Numbered from the stretch's first letter, positions 23,448 to 34,856 are shown. The stretch: DNA of 64,000 bases from Euborellia annulipes (GCA_023213315.1 JAKCPI010027526.1:62001-126000); one strand, 5' to 3'. Numbers and translations: made by a program. Notes: generated from the sequence alone by a model not told the origin.

Positions 23448-23788
23448 GAAAAAATTCATTTGTTATTGGCAAAAATAAATAATAAATCAAACAAAATATT
23501 AAATCGATTTTTTATTATTATTTCAGATTTGAGAAGTGAAATGAATTTAATAAATTGAAAAAATTTTGTTTGATTATTTATTTATTTTTATTATTACTTT
23601 TTTCTTTAGAAATTAAAAAAAGCTATTTATTTAAAAAGATTGTGGCATTAGGCCACAAGCATTAAAATAAAAAGCTACATTTCAAATATTTCAGTATGAA
23701 TGAACAAAAAAAATTAAGTTGGAAATTAAAGTTGTGTAAGATGGCATAAAAAATTAATAATAATTTCGAAAACAAAATTTAAAAAAAA

Positions 23789-23885
23789 TGGTATTTGCCC
23801 GACGAGAGAGGCAGATGTCAATATATTAAAGTGCCGAAGCTCAAGCAAGCTTTGAAAAAGACGACGGATGGACGAATTGCTAGAG
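23789..23885 (+). CDS. Possible short exon remnant, copy B
   Basis: Copy of the open frame at 16101-16197 with the same donor, carried along in the segmental duplication. Confidence 0.22.
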
Positions 23886-24339
23886 GTAAGATTATTTACT
23901 ATAAAAAATTGTTTATGCTTTGAAAATACAAAAGAATATAGATATTTAAAAAGGGGGGAGGGGGGAGGCGGGATTCAAGTCGCTTTGTGTGCAGCGAGCC
24001 TAGGAATGAGGGAGAACGTGTGTGAATAGGAAAGGAGGGAGGGAAAGAGAAAGTTCGAGAAGGCGTCACCCCTCCATTCACTCTCTCTCGCCTTCATATT
24101 CCTATATTTGTAAGCATTTTTTTGACATAGGTCTGATATTGAAATAAATTATCAAATTTTCAAAGTAGGCCTATAAAATAATGTTTGTGAGTAAATGAAT
24201 AAGAGCCTGACAATGCGTAAATGATATTTTCTCAATTTAGAAAATTCTCCCAATCTCATTGAAAAATAATAATTGATAATACCGAAATATAATTAATTCA
24301 TGCCAGACAAATTAATAAAAAGGATTAAAAGGAATATAC

Positions 24340-24423
24340 CTGGAGATATGAATCAGAGGAATGGATCGTTAATAAAGTGAAAATGATCGAGGAGCAAAGG
24401 CATCGTTTCTGATTGGCATCCAT
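24340..24423 (-). CDS. Candidate alternative first coding exon, copy B
   Basis: Copy B of the exon at 16651-16734 inside the duplicated segment, with the same 28-residue frame, ATG context and donor. Both copies are intact, so neither is marked as a dead copy by sequence alone. Use of either depends on the promoter-like block upstream. Confidence 0.38.
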
Positions 24424-24484
24424 CTTGTATTCAGAGGAGCGGAGCAGTGCGGAGTTGTTAGGGAAGAGCCCAGTCTGACCACTA

Positions 24485-24625
24485 GGACACTACTGAGGGA
24501 AGGTGAGAGTGGACGGCGCCGCGACGCGCCGGCCGGTATCAACAATAGAATCACGCGACACCAACGCTGCAATTCTATTGGTCCTAGAATCACGTGACAC
24601 CAAAGCTACAATTCTATTGGTCCTA
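24485..24625 (-). promoter_or_regulatory. CpG-rich promoter-like block, copy B
   Basis: Near-identical to the block at 16795-16935: CCAAT boxes at 24620-24616 and 24581-24577, TCACGTGA at 24590-24597, initiator TCAGT at 24496-24492. All elements are preserved after duplication. Confidence 0.48.
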
Positions 24626-24918
24626 ATAAACAAAACCCAAATAATTTCAAATTTTTATATCAACTTTTATATAAATGTATTAAAAAAAAATAAAATTAAT
24701 TTAAAATAAATGATCCCAATACTTTATCTCTCTATATATTTCATATATAGGTTAAGAGAAAGTAAAAATTAATTTAAAATTATTTATAAGGTATTATGAA
24801 CTAAAAATTAATTAAATATTTCAAGAAAATGATTTGAAACTAATTTCACACTAATCTGTTAACACAACATAGCCTATATTTCTTAAGAATTGTCCACATC
24901 CTGAAGGAGACAATTTTT

Positions 24919-25250
24919 TACCTAACGTAAATATCAAATTTCAACCTCCTAGCTCTTTTCGTTCTTGAGATATTTTGTTCACAACACACCAAGGGCGTGA
25001 GATTTGAAAAAAATACTTTTTTTCGCAAAAAAATTATTTTTAATGTAAAATTTTAAAAATTAATACTTAAAAATTTGTTTTGCATTTATATTCTGGCAAA
25101 CAAGTTCAGAATGCGCCTTTAAATTTCCGAAGTGTGCTGTGCGACCAGTCACACCAGATTGCCTCCCCCCCCCCGAGAAACACCTCTGGATCCGCCCTTG
25201 AAACACACTCACAGACAGACAGACAAAGGCCATTTTGGACTAATCTCTCT
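24919..25250. repeat. 330-bp direct repeat right of duplication copy B
   Basis: Partner of 23118-23447. After it, the terminal-hairpin repeat continues to its end (TATATATTAACATG, then GGTAAGAGAAA), so this side keeps the natural junction of the interrupted host repeat. Confidence 0.9.
24990..25200. mobile_element. hAT-like MITE (CAAGGGCGGAT family), copy in right 330-bp repeat
   Basis: The same insertion as 23189-23397, multiplied by the surrounding duplication rather than by transposition: identical flanks CAACACAC / AAACACAC. Confidence 0.88.
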
Positions 25251-25299
25251 TTATATATATTAACATGTATAGGTCTATATAGGTAAGAGAAAATAAAAA

Positions 25300-26700
25300 T
25301 ATCCACAAAGAAATTTCATTTCTTTTCCCGTACAAAAACAAATTGTCCGGCTCCTATTTCTTTTCTTGAGTGTTTTTAAATATTCCCCACAAAATAAAAT
25401 TGTTTGCTGTGCGGCCAGTCACGCCAGATTTTTATATTTAATATAAGGGGAATAAGCCCAGTGCGTAAGATAAACGAGAGATAAAGAAGATTATTAAGAT
25501 GAATTCGTTAATTAACCTTTGAAACAAAGACGATAATTATAAAAATGTCCCTTTTCTAAAGTTAACGGGTAGTTTTTGAATAATTTCTTTAAGAAAACAA
25601 AGAGAATCCAGACAGGTTCAGACTCGAAAGAGATAAGAGAAGTAAAGACAAAAACTAAGAGAGAAAAAAAATATAATTATTAATTAATTTTATATTTAAG
25701 GAATTTGACTGGCGTTTGGCCCACCAACAAATAAACATTTAAATTTGTTAAATGCGTTTTGTGCGTTTCATATATGATGATTTGATACAATAATAAAAAA
25801 TAAAATATTTTCAACTCAGAGAATATATTTCTCGATTTCATTTAATATTTGGACTTCTATGCATATATATATGTGTGTCTGATGTGATTTTTTTCAAAGA
25901 TAATACGAAATTAAAAAGTAAAATTAAATTTGTGAATTGGATTAAATGGAAAAATTGGTGAAAGTCTGATAAAAGAGAAAGAAAATGTGCTAATAATCAC
26001 ACCACAATTTAGAGTAGAGATTATAGAGAAAGATTCGTTATCAATGTCGAAATTATGTAAAATATTTTTAATGTTTTAATATTCTCTGCTGATAAAAATA
26101 TTCTTTGAATCTAAGTGTGTGTTGTTGTAATGTAATAGGCAACTTTTAAATTAAAGTGATTTTGTATCAGGGTCTGAGAACAGAAAGGTTTTAGCAAAAA
26201 CCAAATGAAAAAATCACTCAAGATTTATCTCTCTAATAAGAATTCAACTACTGATTCAAAAGAGCACGAGAACTCTAAATAAGATTCGCTCTACTTTATA
26301 AAAGGCTTATCTAATTAATTTATTTTACTTGATATCTATTTTAATAAATATTGAGAGTTAATTATAATAAATCAAATGACCTAATGAATAATAATAGTAT
26401 AGAAAATTTGATCATGAACTCAAAGTAGATAGGGATATTTTATGGTACTATAAATAAAAATAAAATAAAATTTGCATAAAAGAAATTATCAATTAAAATG
26501 GAGAGTAAAAAAAGCGAAAAAGGCATTCATATAATGTACGAAACAAATATTCAGTAGGAGGCGTGGGGCTTACTTATAGCGTCATCTAACAAAATAAATA
26601 AAAAAAAAAATATCTAGATATTCATGAATTATTTTATCAATTATAGATATTAAATGATTAATAAGAATAATTAATAAATAATTAGCAATAATGAAGTGAA
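25300..26700. other. Intron sequence, largely free of recognisable repeats
   Basis: An isolated half hairpin (GTGCGGCCAGTCACGCCAG) at 25411-25430; otherwise AT-rich. Unusually clean of MITEs compared with flanks, just downstream of the third promoter-like block. Confidence 0.45.
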
Positions 26701-26704
26701 ATAC

Positions 26705-26925
26705 CTAGGCAAAATCCTCGAAAAACGAACAGAGTCAGAGAGAGGTGACCAGCACCAAGCATGGCTGCACATCAAATGAAGTGGCTTGCTGGTTTCTTGT
26801 GAAATCTGACATAGGTTGATCACTTACAAAAGTCTCCCCACTACTGAGGTTCCAAGGCTAGCTTAGTGCTCTTTTCTAGGCAGACCTAATGGCGCCAAAG
26901 AATACAACCCTTGTGATTGGCTAAT
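26705..26925 (-). promoter_or_regulatory. Third promoter-like block with a possible first exon
   Basis: On the minus strand, a CCAAT box (26920-26916) is followed 73 bp later by CCTCAGTAGTG (initiator TCAGT at 26847-26843), the same nonamer core as in the two duplicated blocks. Downstream are ATGs at 26779 and 26762; the second opens MLGAGHLSLTLFVFRGFCL and ends at 26705 with a CTAG then GTATTT donor. That frame ends in phase 1 and does not match exon 12820-12675, so it may be a 5' untranslated exon. Confidence 0.35.
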
Positions 26926-27344
26926 TAGTCTGAAAAGAATTGATGGTGGGAGGTGGACGATTCTATTCAAATTAAATAGAAGGGGAGTCAGGTATTGAAA
27001 ATTAACCTGACTTTTTGTTATGTATTTTAAATGAATAGTTAAATAATAACGGAAATAAAAAGATTATTTATCAAATTCATTTCATTTCATAAAAATGTAA
27101 TTATATAAATATTCCATTTCTTTCTTAAATTAAAATAAGACTTAATATAAGACAAATTTTGGTTTAAAATATATATTTTTAAATTAAATAATTTTTTGAA
27201 CTTTAGAAATGTCCAAAAAAAGCTACTAAAAAATAAGTGGATACTAAATTATTAATTAAAATAAATTATTAATTAAAATAAAAATTTATATCGACTTTGA
27301 CTGGACGCTGAATGTAATATACCTGATAGATCGTAATGAATTTT

Positions 27345-27590
27345 ATGAAACTAGCTGCACAGCCCGCCTTTGGCGAGCTTCAGCCCCCACCCCCTGGCCT
27401 TTTCTTAATTACGAAAAGCCGTGCTCCCGGACAAGGGGGCTATGTATATACAAGTATAAATATAAAACATTTTCACGATTAAAAATATTTTATTTAGAAC
27501 AAATACAGTTGTTTATTATTCGGAGGCCTCTGCCGACTCGGGGCCTGGGCCGAACCGAACCCCCCCCCTCCTCAAGGTACGCCACTGGAG
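27345..27590 (+). mobile_element. Element start with ACTAGCTGC...CCCGCC motif plus TACGCCACTG end
   Basis: ACTAGCTGCACAGCCCGCCT at 27350 and a hAT-like terminal TACGCCACTGG at 27578 bound a G/C-rich block. Confidence 0.4.
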
Positions 27591-27667
27591 GGAAGGAAGA
27601 AGAAAATGAAAAGCTATGGACAAAAAAAAAACAGGCTTAGAAAATGAAAAGAAGTTCATAACAAAAT

Positions 27668-27874
27668 GTAAAGAGACTCATCGCTCTAAACAGAAACGAA
27701 CTAAGTGGTCTTCTAGCAGGACATTTTCCTTTAAAATATCATTTAATGAAAATGGGCAGAGGGCGATATATGTCGCCTCTGCAATCTAACAAAGAAACGG
27801 CGGAACATATCATGTGCGAATGTATTGCACTAATCCATCATAAGAAGGGAAATTTTCGAAAGGGCTTAAATTAA
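27668..27874 (+). pseudogene. Non-LTR retrotransposon (Jockey/I-like) C-terminal remnant
   Basis: The frame reads VKRLIALNRNELSGLLAGHF, then PLKYHLMKMGRG, and further on NKETAEHIMCECIAL, before a stop. This order (LxGHxPLxYHLxxMG, ETAEHxxCEC) is typical of the region after the reverse transcriptase and RNase H in arthropod Jockey/I-group LINEs. Upstream frames are closed, so it is a 5'-truncated dead fragment. Confidence 0.7.
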
Positions 27875-28439
27875 GCCTGAGGAAATATCAAACAAAAACC
27901 TCTCTAATAAGGACAAGTAATGGACAAAAAAGGAAATAACAAAAGATCAGCTATTTTAAAATGCATTAGGTCCAAACATTCCAAAAAATGTTCAGAATTT
28001 TGTTCCCGTCGTGAGCGATAATTTTTTGGTCATGGAATATTTAATGTGCCAATAAATATTTCTAAAAACAAACTTATTCTGCACAAAATTTAACGAATTT
28101 TTAAAAAAGCCAAATTTTTAAATTTATAAATAAGGATCAAAAATTTTATTCAAATAATTAAAATTTTGGTTATAAGTAAGCTATAACTCTTTCAAGGAAA
28201 TTTAATAAATCTTCTTGATATTTAAGAAAACGCAACAAGGGCAAAATTTGAAAACAATAAAAACGGCAGTTCCAAAGACTTCAATGGGGACAGAAATCGT
28301 GACACGTTGTTTCAAAACAGGACGTATGGTCATCTTAGAAATATTTCTTTTAAACATATTTGTATCACAAGCTCAAAAACACTACTAGACAAGATAGATT
28401 TTTGTAAGCAGGCCACTTGCAGTGCAATGGAAAAAACAA

Positions 28440-28570
28440 AATATATACTTTTTTAAATTATTTATCGTCTCAAACCGCAGACTGAAGAAGGCCTGCGAGA
28501 GTGCGGTCGAAACCATGCGGTTTGAGAGGATAAAAAATTTAAAATAAGAGAAAGTAAAAGTATATATTTT
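28440..28570. repeat. Single-arm repeat with a hammerhead-like core
   Basis: CTCAAACCGCAGACTGAAG...GGTCGAAACCATGCGGTTTGAG: an outer CAAACCGCA/TGCGGTTTG stem surrounds CTGAAGA-A-...-GAAA (28492-28512). Confidence 0.75.
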
Positions 28571-28891
28571 GTTTTATTCCATTGGAATGCTTAAACTCTT
28601 CATGAATACATACAGTCCTGGGTGAGTGCTATCAAGATAGATTTTAGAGTTCATAGAGTCCTATTATAATTATGTGTTTATGAATAAAATATTGAATATA
28701 ATAATAATATATAGATATTAGAATAGAATCTTTAAAACCTGTTTAGGCGCATTTTCGATATTTTGATATTTTAGATCACGATACCAATAAGCAAATGTCG
28801 TTTATTTCAAGATTCGAAAATCTCATCTTTTAAAAAATGTTTGCTAAAAATATGCATTTACAATCCGGTATAAGTTATGACGAAGAGTTAC

Positions 28892-29246
28892 CGTGACATG
28901 TGAGGATGATGGTCCGTCGAGGTCGTTTTCGCCACGGGCACCGAGACCACCAACAACGCGAATAACTTCTTCAGCGCAGGAGTCGAGAGATTCTTGAGGA
29001 CGTAAATAACCTCTTGAGGTCATCGTTGAGACGGGCGTTTGTGGGACTGGTATTGGCTCTTCATCTTTGGATTTGTGATTCAATTCCGGTGGGGCCATCA
29101 TCGTAGAGGACGTAGGCGGACCCACGTCCGCTACGGAAAGGCTACTTGTGGGCACCGTCGTCGTGGACGGATACGTTGAAGGCGTGATTGTGATAGAGCA
29201 GGTGGTCACTGGTTGTAAGGTCGTCGTGGGAGTCGCAATTGGCACC
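28892..29246 (-). CDS. Exon 9 of those visible: Thr/Pro-rich segment
   Basis: 355 nt, one base plus 118 codons. The acceptor is TGTTTATTCAG and the donor CACG then GTAACT. The first two thirds are a Thr/Ser/Pro-rich stretch (TPTTTLQPVTTCS and similar); the last third is more ordered in composition (SRGYLRPQESLDSCAEEVIR, then VVGGLGARGENDLDG). It ends at a codon boundary, which lets exon 10 follow in frame. Confidence 0.83.
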
Positions 29247-29576
29247 CTGAATAAACATAAATATATTATATTATTAGATATTTTGTTTTCAAATTCAAGA
29301 TTTTAAGATAAAGGCACTACAGATTGTTTTATCATCATTTTATAGTTGGTTTTGTAGCTATGATTTAACTGTAATAATAATTAATAACGTGAGATTTTTA
29401 TTTAGCTGCCTTCGCTTATTCTGTAGCCTCTAGTTGTATATTTAATAATTTCACTGGTCTGCTTTTCTAACTTTTTCAGTTATTTTTTTTAATAAATAAG
29501 AAATTATATATATATAAGATAATAAACATCGGCGTAGATAAGCCCCGAAGAAAATTCATACAATTTACAATATTAT

Positions 29577-29621
<45 letters not shown>

Positions 29622-29675
29622 TACAAATTGCAAACAATATTTATTCATTCAAATAACCGACAAAAGTTGGGGTGC

Positions 29676-29748
29676 TGTCGGGAGTCGAACTAACGATTCA
29701 CCAATTTGTACTCGGTGTGCTCTAACCACTGGACCATTCGGCATTCGG
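29676..29748 (-). mobile_element. tRNA-like SINE head
   Basis: Reverse strand: TGGTCCAGTGGTTAGAGCA (A box) and GTTCGACTCCC (B box); anticodon-like stem ACCGA/TTGGT. Acceptor ends do not pair, so a pseudo-tRNA. A diverged copy is at 33440-33512. Confidence 0.6.
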
Positions 29749-29939
29749 TTATTTGATTTCACTCAGAAAGTAATTTTAGTCATCAGAAAAAAATGGACTC
29801 AATTTCGATGCTACAAGTTATTATTTAACTATTTTTGTGACCTGATTTCAAATATTCAGACGAATTTTCAGCAAATCATAATTAAGAAATTAACGAAAAA
29901 TATCTATGAATTTGAAGAAAATTCTTGGATTAAATGTTT

Positions 29940-30835
29940 ATAATTAATGAAGAAAGTGGTTGTGTTGAATCGAATAACAGGGTTGAAGAGGAATGTAGCC
30001 AGGTAGGAAGCTTCTATTAAATCAAACTCATTTTTTGCAAAACATTTCGGTCAATTTTATTATGCCATCTTCAGTTGCATAGGCTAAACAAAAAATTATT
30101 TACATTGACGTTATTTAGCTAAATAAATTTAAATATATATATATATATATATATATATTTAAATTATAATGGAGAATTGGAGATATCAGCCAAATTGGAA
30201 TGATCTAAGTTTAATAAAACTGCCAGAATAAGAGGACTGAATTTATTTGGCCATCTTCAATTAATGGGAATTATACTCATAATGCACATGTGATCAAACG
30301 AGGATTTGCAAATAAGAAAATTTTTTGTTTCGTACAAAATTATATGGCTCCTGTGCCTAAGATCATTTATCTGTGAGCTTAGGCACAGGATCCATATAAT
30401 TTTGTATGAAGCAAAAGATTTTATTATTGACAAATCGTGGTTTAATCACATGTACACTTGCATTATGTGTATAATTCCCAATAACTGAAGATGGTCAAAT
30501 AAATTCAGGCCGAGGGAGTTTTATTGAACCTAGAGCATTCCAATTTGGCTGATATCTCTATCTCTCCATTATAATCACATCACAGCCACAACTTGAAAAG
30601 CAAAAAATATTTAACATTATTAAGATGTATAGTTTTTGTTAAATATTTTTTTCTTTTTTTTAAATTTATTTAGCTAAATAACGTCAATGTAAATAATTTT
30701 TTATTTAGTCTATGCAACTGAAGATGGCATATAAAATTGGCCGAAACGTTTTGCAAAAAAGGAGTTTGATTTAATAGAGCCTCCCAACCTGGCAGCATTT
30801 CTCTTCAACCCTGTTATTCAATCTATGTTTATATT
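29940..30835. repeat. Two nested fold-back elements
   Basis: Outer arms 29940-30128 and 30656-30835; inner arms 30163-30350 and 30361-30575. Both carry CTGAAGAT...GAAA-like cores (30718-30746 plus, 30074-30045 minus, 30485 plus with a mutated GAGG). Confidence 0.87.
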
Positions 30836-31339
30836 TACATTTTATTAGAATCAACTGTTATATGTTTTGACATGAGGCTAAAGAATACTTTGGGCCCTCA
30901 AGACTTACAAAAAAAAGAAATAATTAACTGAAAATATTGCGGAAATAATCACAAATTTGTATGAATTTTTTTAAAAACAATTTATCAAGAAAATATACAG
31001 TAAGCCAGCGAGAGCCTTGCAGGGAAGACCGGGGATAATACAGGCTTTAACCCCTTCTCCCTTCAAAATAAAAGGTTTAAATTTTAAATCCGAATATCCG
31101 CTTCAGAGGGAAAATACAGTATTATATCTTATTGAAACATTTAGAGTTGGAGAAATCTTTTGAAAATGATTTAATTTTTTTCATTAGGAATTTATGGTTC
31201 AAGTACGAGGGTCCGGGACTTCTCAAAGGACCCCAGTCTCGGGGATTTATCCTCCTGCGCCACTCTCTGTCTGGCGCTCAGGTTAACATTATTTACAAGT
31301 TTATTTCTTAAGGTATTATTTGAGGAGAATTAAAACCGA

Positions 31340-31650
31340 GTATGATAACACAAGGTTTTTTGTTTCAATTATTTATTTATTTAACATTAACACTTTATAC
31401 GTATTTCGACACACGTGTCAAGAGATCAGAAGTGAGTTACATACTGAATGTGTGGAATGGAATCGCAAAGAAAAAATTCGAATCCATTCCAAACATTCAG
31501 TATGTAACTCACTTCTGATGATGACAGGTGTCGAAATGCGTATAAAGTGTTAATATTAAATAAATAAATAAGTGAAACAAAAAACCTTGTGTTATCATAC
31601 TTGGATTTAATTCTCCTATTAAAGCATAATGTTTCAACTAGAGCCAACGA
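31340..31650. repeat. Fold-back element with a hammerhead-like core
   Basis: Plus core CTGATGA-T-GAC-AGGT-GTC-GAAA at 31515-31536. The mirror arm has a mutated CTTGACACGTGTCG. Confidence 0.85.
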
Positions 31651-31996
31651 TTACCAGTTTAAAATTAAATAAGTTTAATTTGAGAGTAATATTTTTCCAG
31701 TACAAGTAGAAATCTTATCATGGATTCATTGATATATCTACATAATTACAAGAGATCAAAGAATGGGATATATATATATATATTTCCCATATTTTGGTCC
31801 CTAAAACATAAATGTTTTTCTTTTAAGTTTGGCCTTTAAATAAATTATAATTATGTAAATCGCTCAAAAGATTTTGCGCATAGTTATTTTTAATCATTCG
31901 TAATTTTGTTTCTACTGATCGGAGAAAAATATTACTAGGACTATTCAATTAAATTTTAAGAAATATATATCAACATCTAAACAGGAAATTTACTTC

Positions 31997-32220
31997 TAAT
32001 TGCAGATAGAAGGCAAAAGTAAATAAAGATGAACTTTATTTTGAGCAAAACTCTACTGGTTTCGATCATTGATGGACCAACGTCCGGTCTGGAATACTAA
32101 TAAATATATCAACTATAGACCAAAATACAATGGAAACCTTTCAATACATTTGTAGTATTGTATTTTCCAAAAATAATAAAGTTCATCTTTATTTACTTTT
32201 GTCTTCCATCTGCAATTATT
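31997..32220. repeat. Fold-back repeat, 45-bp arms
   Basis: AAAAGTAAATAAAGATGAAC, then TTTATT, inverted at 32175-32212. Confidence 0.7.
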
Positions 32221-32639
32221 ATATATATATATATATATACTTTTACATCTCCTGATTTCATTAATATTCTTAAGAAATACACTTTTAAATAATGTTAACT
32301 TAGTGTATATTTTCTTGATAAATTACTTTTTTTTTAAATTTCATACCAATTTATTATTATCTCCTCAATTTTTTTAGTTTTTGATGGCTTTTTTTGAGAT
32401 CATTAGCCTACCAAGCATTCTTTCATATCATATTAAAGTTTACAAAATTGTTTTCTAATAAAATCTAATTATAAACATCGATTTTGATCCAATTAATTAA
32501 GATTTTGGGCAAATTCTTATTGTTAAAAAAAACAGTCTTGATTTCATAAAATCAGCGCACAAATACTTAAAAATCAATTGATAAAGTTAGGAAAAGCAAA
32601 ATCATCCCAGACTAATGTATAGAATACAAAATATGTTAT

Positions 32640-33262
32640 GATTGAGAGTAAGCAGGCGGTCTTCTTACTTTTAATCTAATGTCTATTGATATTGTATCCC
32701 CATGTTTTGAATCATTACAAAAAAATTGCATTAAAATGAAATGAAAAAAAGAAATAAGATGTTTTTCTTATTTCAATAAATCAAATTTTAATGCAATTTT
32801 TTGTAATGATTCTAAATGTTACATATGAGGCCTCGTAAGTAGAAAAACAGGAATTGGACAAGAGAACAAAAAGCAAGCTATTTATTTGAAAACTAAAAAA
32901 ATATTTTTATTAAAGCTTTTGTGGATTGAAATATTATTATTAGGGGAATTTTTAATCATAGACCACATTTTTGTATTAAATATTTATTAAAAATATATAA
33001 ATACTCTACAACGTCGTGGTCTATGGTTAAAAATTCCCCTAATAATAAAAAATATTTACAAAACACAAAAATTATATATATAATCCAATCTTATGACAAC
33101 ATGGTTGCCATATCGACAATTTCGCCCCTTCATTTAAAATAAATCAAATTTTAATGTAATATTTTTTGTAATGATTCAAAACATGAAGCCGAAGTCACAA
33201 TATCGGAAGACATTAAATTGAGAGTAAGAAAAAAAAATAGCCTGCTTACTCTCAATCAAAAG
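32640..33262. repeat. Nested inverted repeats
   Basis: Outer arms GATTGAGAGTAAGCAGGC...AATCATTACAAAAAA and inverse (33130-33262); inner TIR pair ATTATTAGGGGAATTTTTAA (32936-33050). Confidence 0.78.
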
Positions 33263-33439
33263 ATATTTTTTATTAAAATAATGGTTCAAAAAAATTTATC
33301 TTTACTAAGGATGAATAGAGTAAGAATTTGAAATAATTTCCAGAAAACTTCTTTCGCTGTAGTGAAACTAAAGGCAAATGGGTTTTACTCCATTTCCAAA
33401 CAATAATATTTAAAACATATAACCGAATAGGTGAAAAAG

Positions 33440-33512
33440 GTAGGTATCGCTAGGAGTCGCACCACGGTCTGCCAATATTTACTCAGAATGTCCTACTACT
33501 GGACCATAGTAC
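33440..33512 (-). mobile_element. tRNA-like SINE head, diverged
   Basis: Reverse strand: TATGGTCCAGTAGTAGGAC and GGTGCGACTCCTAGCGATACC; related to 29676-29748 by length and box spacing. Confidence 0.5.
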
Positions 33513-33686
33513 CGCAGTCGTCTATTTGAATTAGAGAGATAGCTAATTTCAGTCTACGGGAGCGGCGGCTCCCTGCGATACCTTTTTGAATTAATAAACA
33601 TTCGGTTATAAGTTTTTCATAAATGCTACATAGACCAACACATGATATATATATATATAATTCTTTATTTAATCTATTTATATGTA

Positions 33687-33896
33687 CAGTGAGGGACAAT
33701 ATCAAGTCCCACCCATGCGTTTTCTACTTGCGATTATTTCATTGTTTTTAAAAAAATATTATATATTTTTTAATGGAAACTTTCATGGTTCACACCTGAA
33801 AAATTTTCAATAAAGATTTTCATTTTCTTTTATAAAAACAATGAAATAATCACAAGTAGAAAACGCATGGGTGGGATTTAATATTGTCCCTCACTG
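33687..33896. mobile_element. TA-flanked MITE (CAGTGAGGG family), first of a tandem pair
   Basis: 210 bp with ends CAGTGAGGGACAATATC and GATTTAATATTGTCCCTCACTG between TA dinucleotides. The next family member starts directly after its TA. Confidence 0.9.
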
Positions 33897-33898
33897 TA

Positions 33899-34109
33899 TA
33901 GTGAGGGTCAATATATATATAAAGCAACCCCATGCATCCCTATGCGTTTTCTCATGTGATTATTTCATTGTTTTCATAAAAGAATATGTAAATCTTATAC
34001 GTTTGAACTACAAAAGTTTGCAATATAAAAGTTTTTTATATTTTTTTTAAACAATGAAATTATCACATGTAGAAAAAGAATGGGTGAGTCATAACTTTGG
34101 CACTCACTG
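33899..34109. mobile_element. TA-flanked MITE (CAGTGAGGG family), second of a tandem pair
   Basis: A diverged copy with ends TAGTGAGGGTCAATAT and CTTTGGCACTCACTG. Its right TA is directly followed by another CAGTGAGCGCC end, so three element ends are stacked head to tail. Confidence 0.85.
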
Positions 34110-34111
34110 TA

Positions 34112-34184
34112 CAGTGAGCGCCACAATTAAGTCCCCACCTGGGAGCTAGAGCCTTGAGTATACTATATGTTATATAGTGAACGG
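34112..34184 (+). mobile_element. Single arm of a TA-type palindromic MITE (CAGTGAGCGCC family)
   Basis: CAGTGAGCGCCACAATTAAG, then TCCCCACCTGGGAGCTAGAGCC, matches the left arm of the element at 4995-5206. The second arm is missing. Confidence 0.65.
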
Positions 34185-34856
34185 AGCTGATTTTGAGAGG
34201 TTCCAGCAGCCATAATTTTGAAGCCTCAAATTTCTTTTTAATTAAAGCTATTTTAAATATCTACAACTTATAAAAGCCCTTTTTTTGATTTTCGAAAAAA
34301 AATTTTTTTTAGAATAATCACATTAAATAAAAGATATTTTAAAAAAATTCGGTCTAGATAAATAAGTAATCATTGTGTTAAAGAATAATTAATTTTTTGC
34401 CTTTAATTAATTTGCTGGAACCTTTCAAATGAAATGGACTAAAATGCTTGTAGTTTAGAGGGAAAGTGGTGTAGGTTTTCCGTGAAACATATTTATAAAT
34501 AAAATTATTTAGTATATGTGAGGTTTCACTAAGTTGTAAATGAAAGAAATATTGAATTTCTAACTCGATATATTTCGGGCTATTAACCCATCTTCAGGAG
34601 TACATGTGACTGACTACAGTACATGTCACATGTACTCCTGAAGATGGGTTAATAGCCCGAAATATATCGAGTTAGAAATTCAATATTTCTTTCATTTACA
34701 ACTTAGTGAAACCTCACATATAGTCTACTAAATAATTTTATTTAAAATGCTTGTTTCCCTATGGGCAGAACTAACGCCATTTCTTGCCGCCCAGAGTAAC
34801 CAGCTTATGAATCGGGTAATAACGGTTTTTCGAGACTCGCCCCTTAAAGATAATTG
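34165..34856. mobile_element. Second, inverted copy of the piggyBac-like MITE, interrupted
   Basis: Inverted and diverged relative to 50589-50988 (AGAGGTTCCAGCAGCCATAA, then AACTTATAAAAGCCC, and TACCCGATT near the end); its right end reads CGAGACTCGCCCCTTAA. A fold-back element (34500-34745) is inserted near its right end. Confidence 0.7.
34500..34745. repeat. Near-perfect fold-back with hammerhead-like cores on both arms
   Basis: Arms of about 110 bp differ hardly at all. Plus core CTGAAGA-T-GGG...CCC-GAAA at 34638-34662, mirrored on minus. Likely a recent insertion into the piggyBac-like MITE. Confidence 0.9.

Larger units (their letters stand above)
23448..24920. repeat. 1.47-kb segmental duplication, copy B
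   Basis: Copy B sits inside a minus-oriented copy of the 700-bp terminal-hairpin repeat and is bracketed by a 330-bp direct repeat (23118-23447 and 24919-25250). Copy A has no such bracket, so A is probably the older location. Confidence 0.9.

Noticed and set aside
29676..29748. Possible functional tRNA gene
   Set aside because: A and B boxes present, but acceptor ends do not pair and the loop is unusual; a SINE head is more likely.
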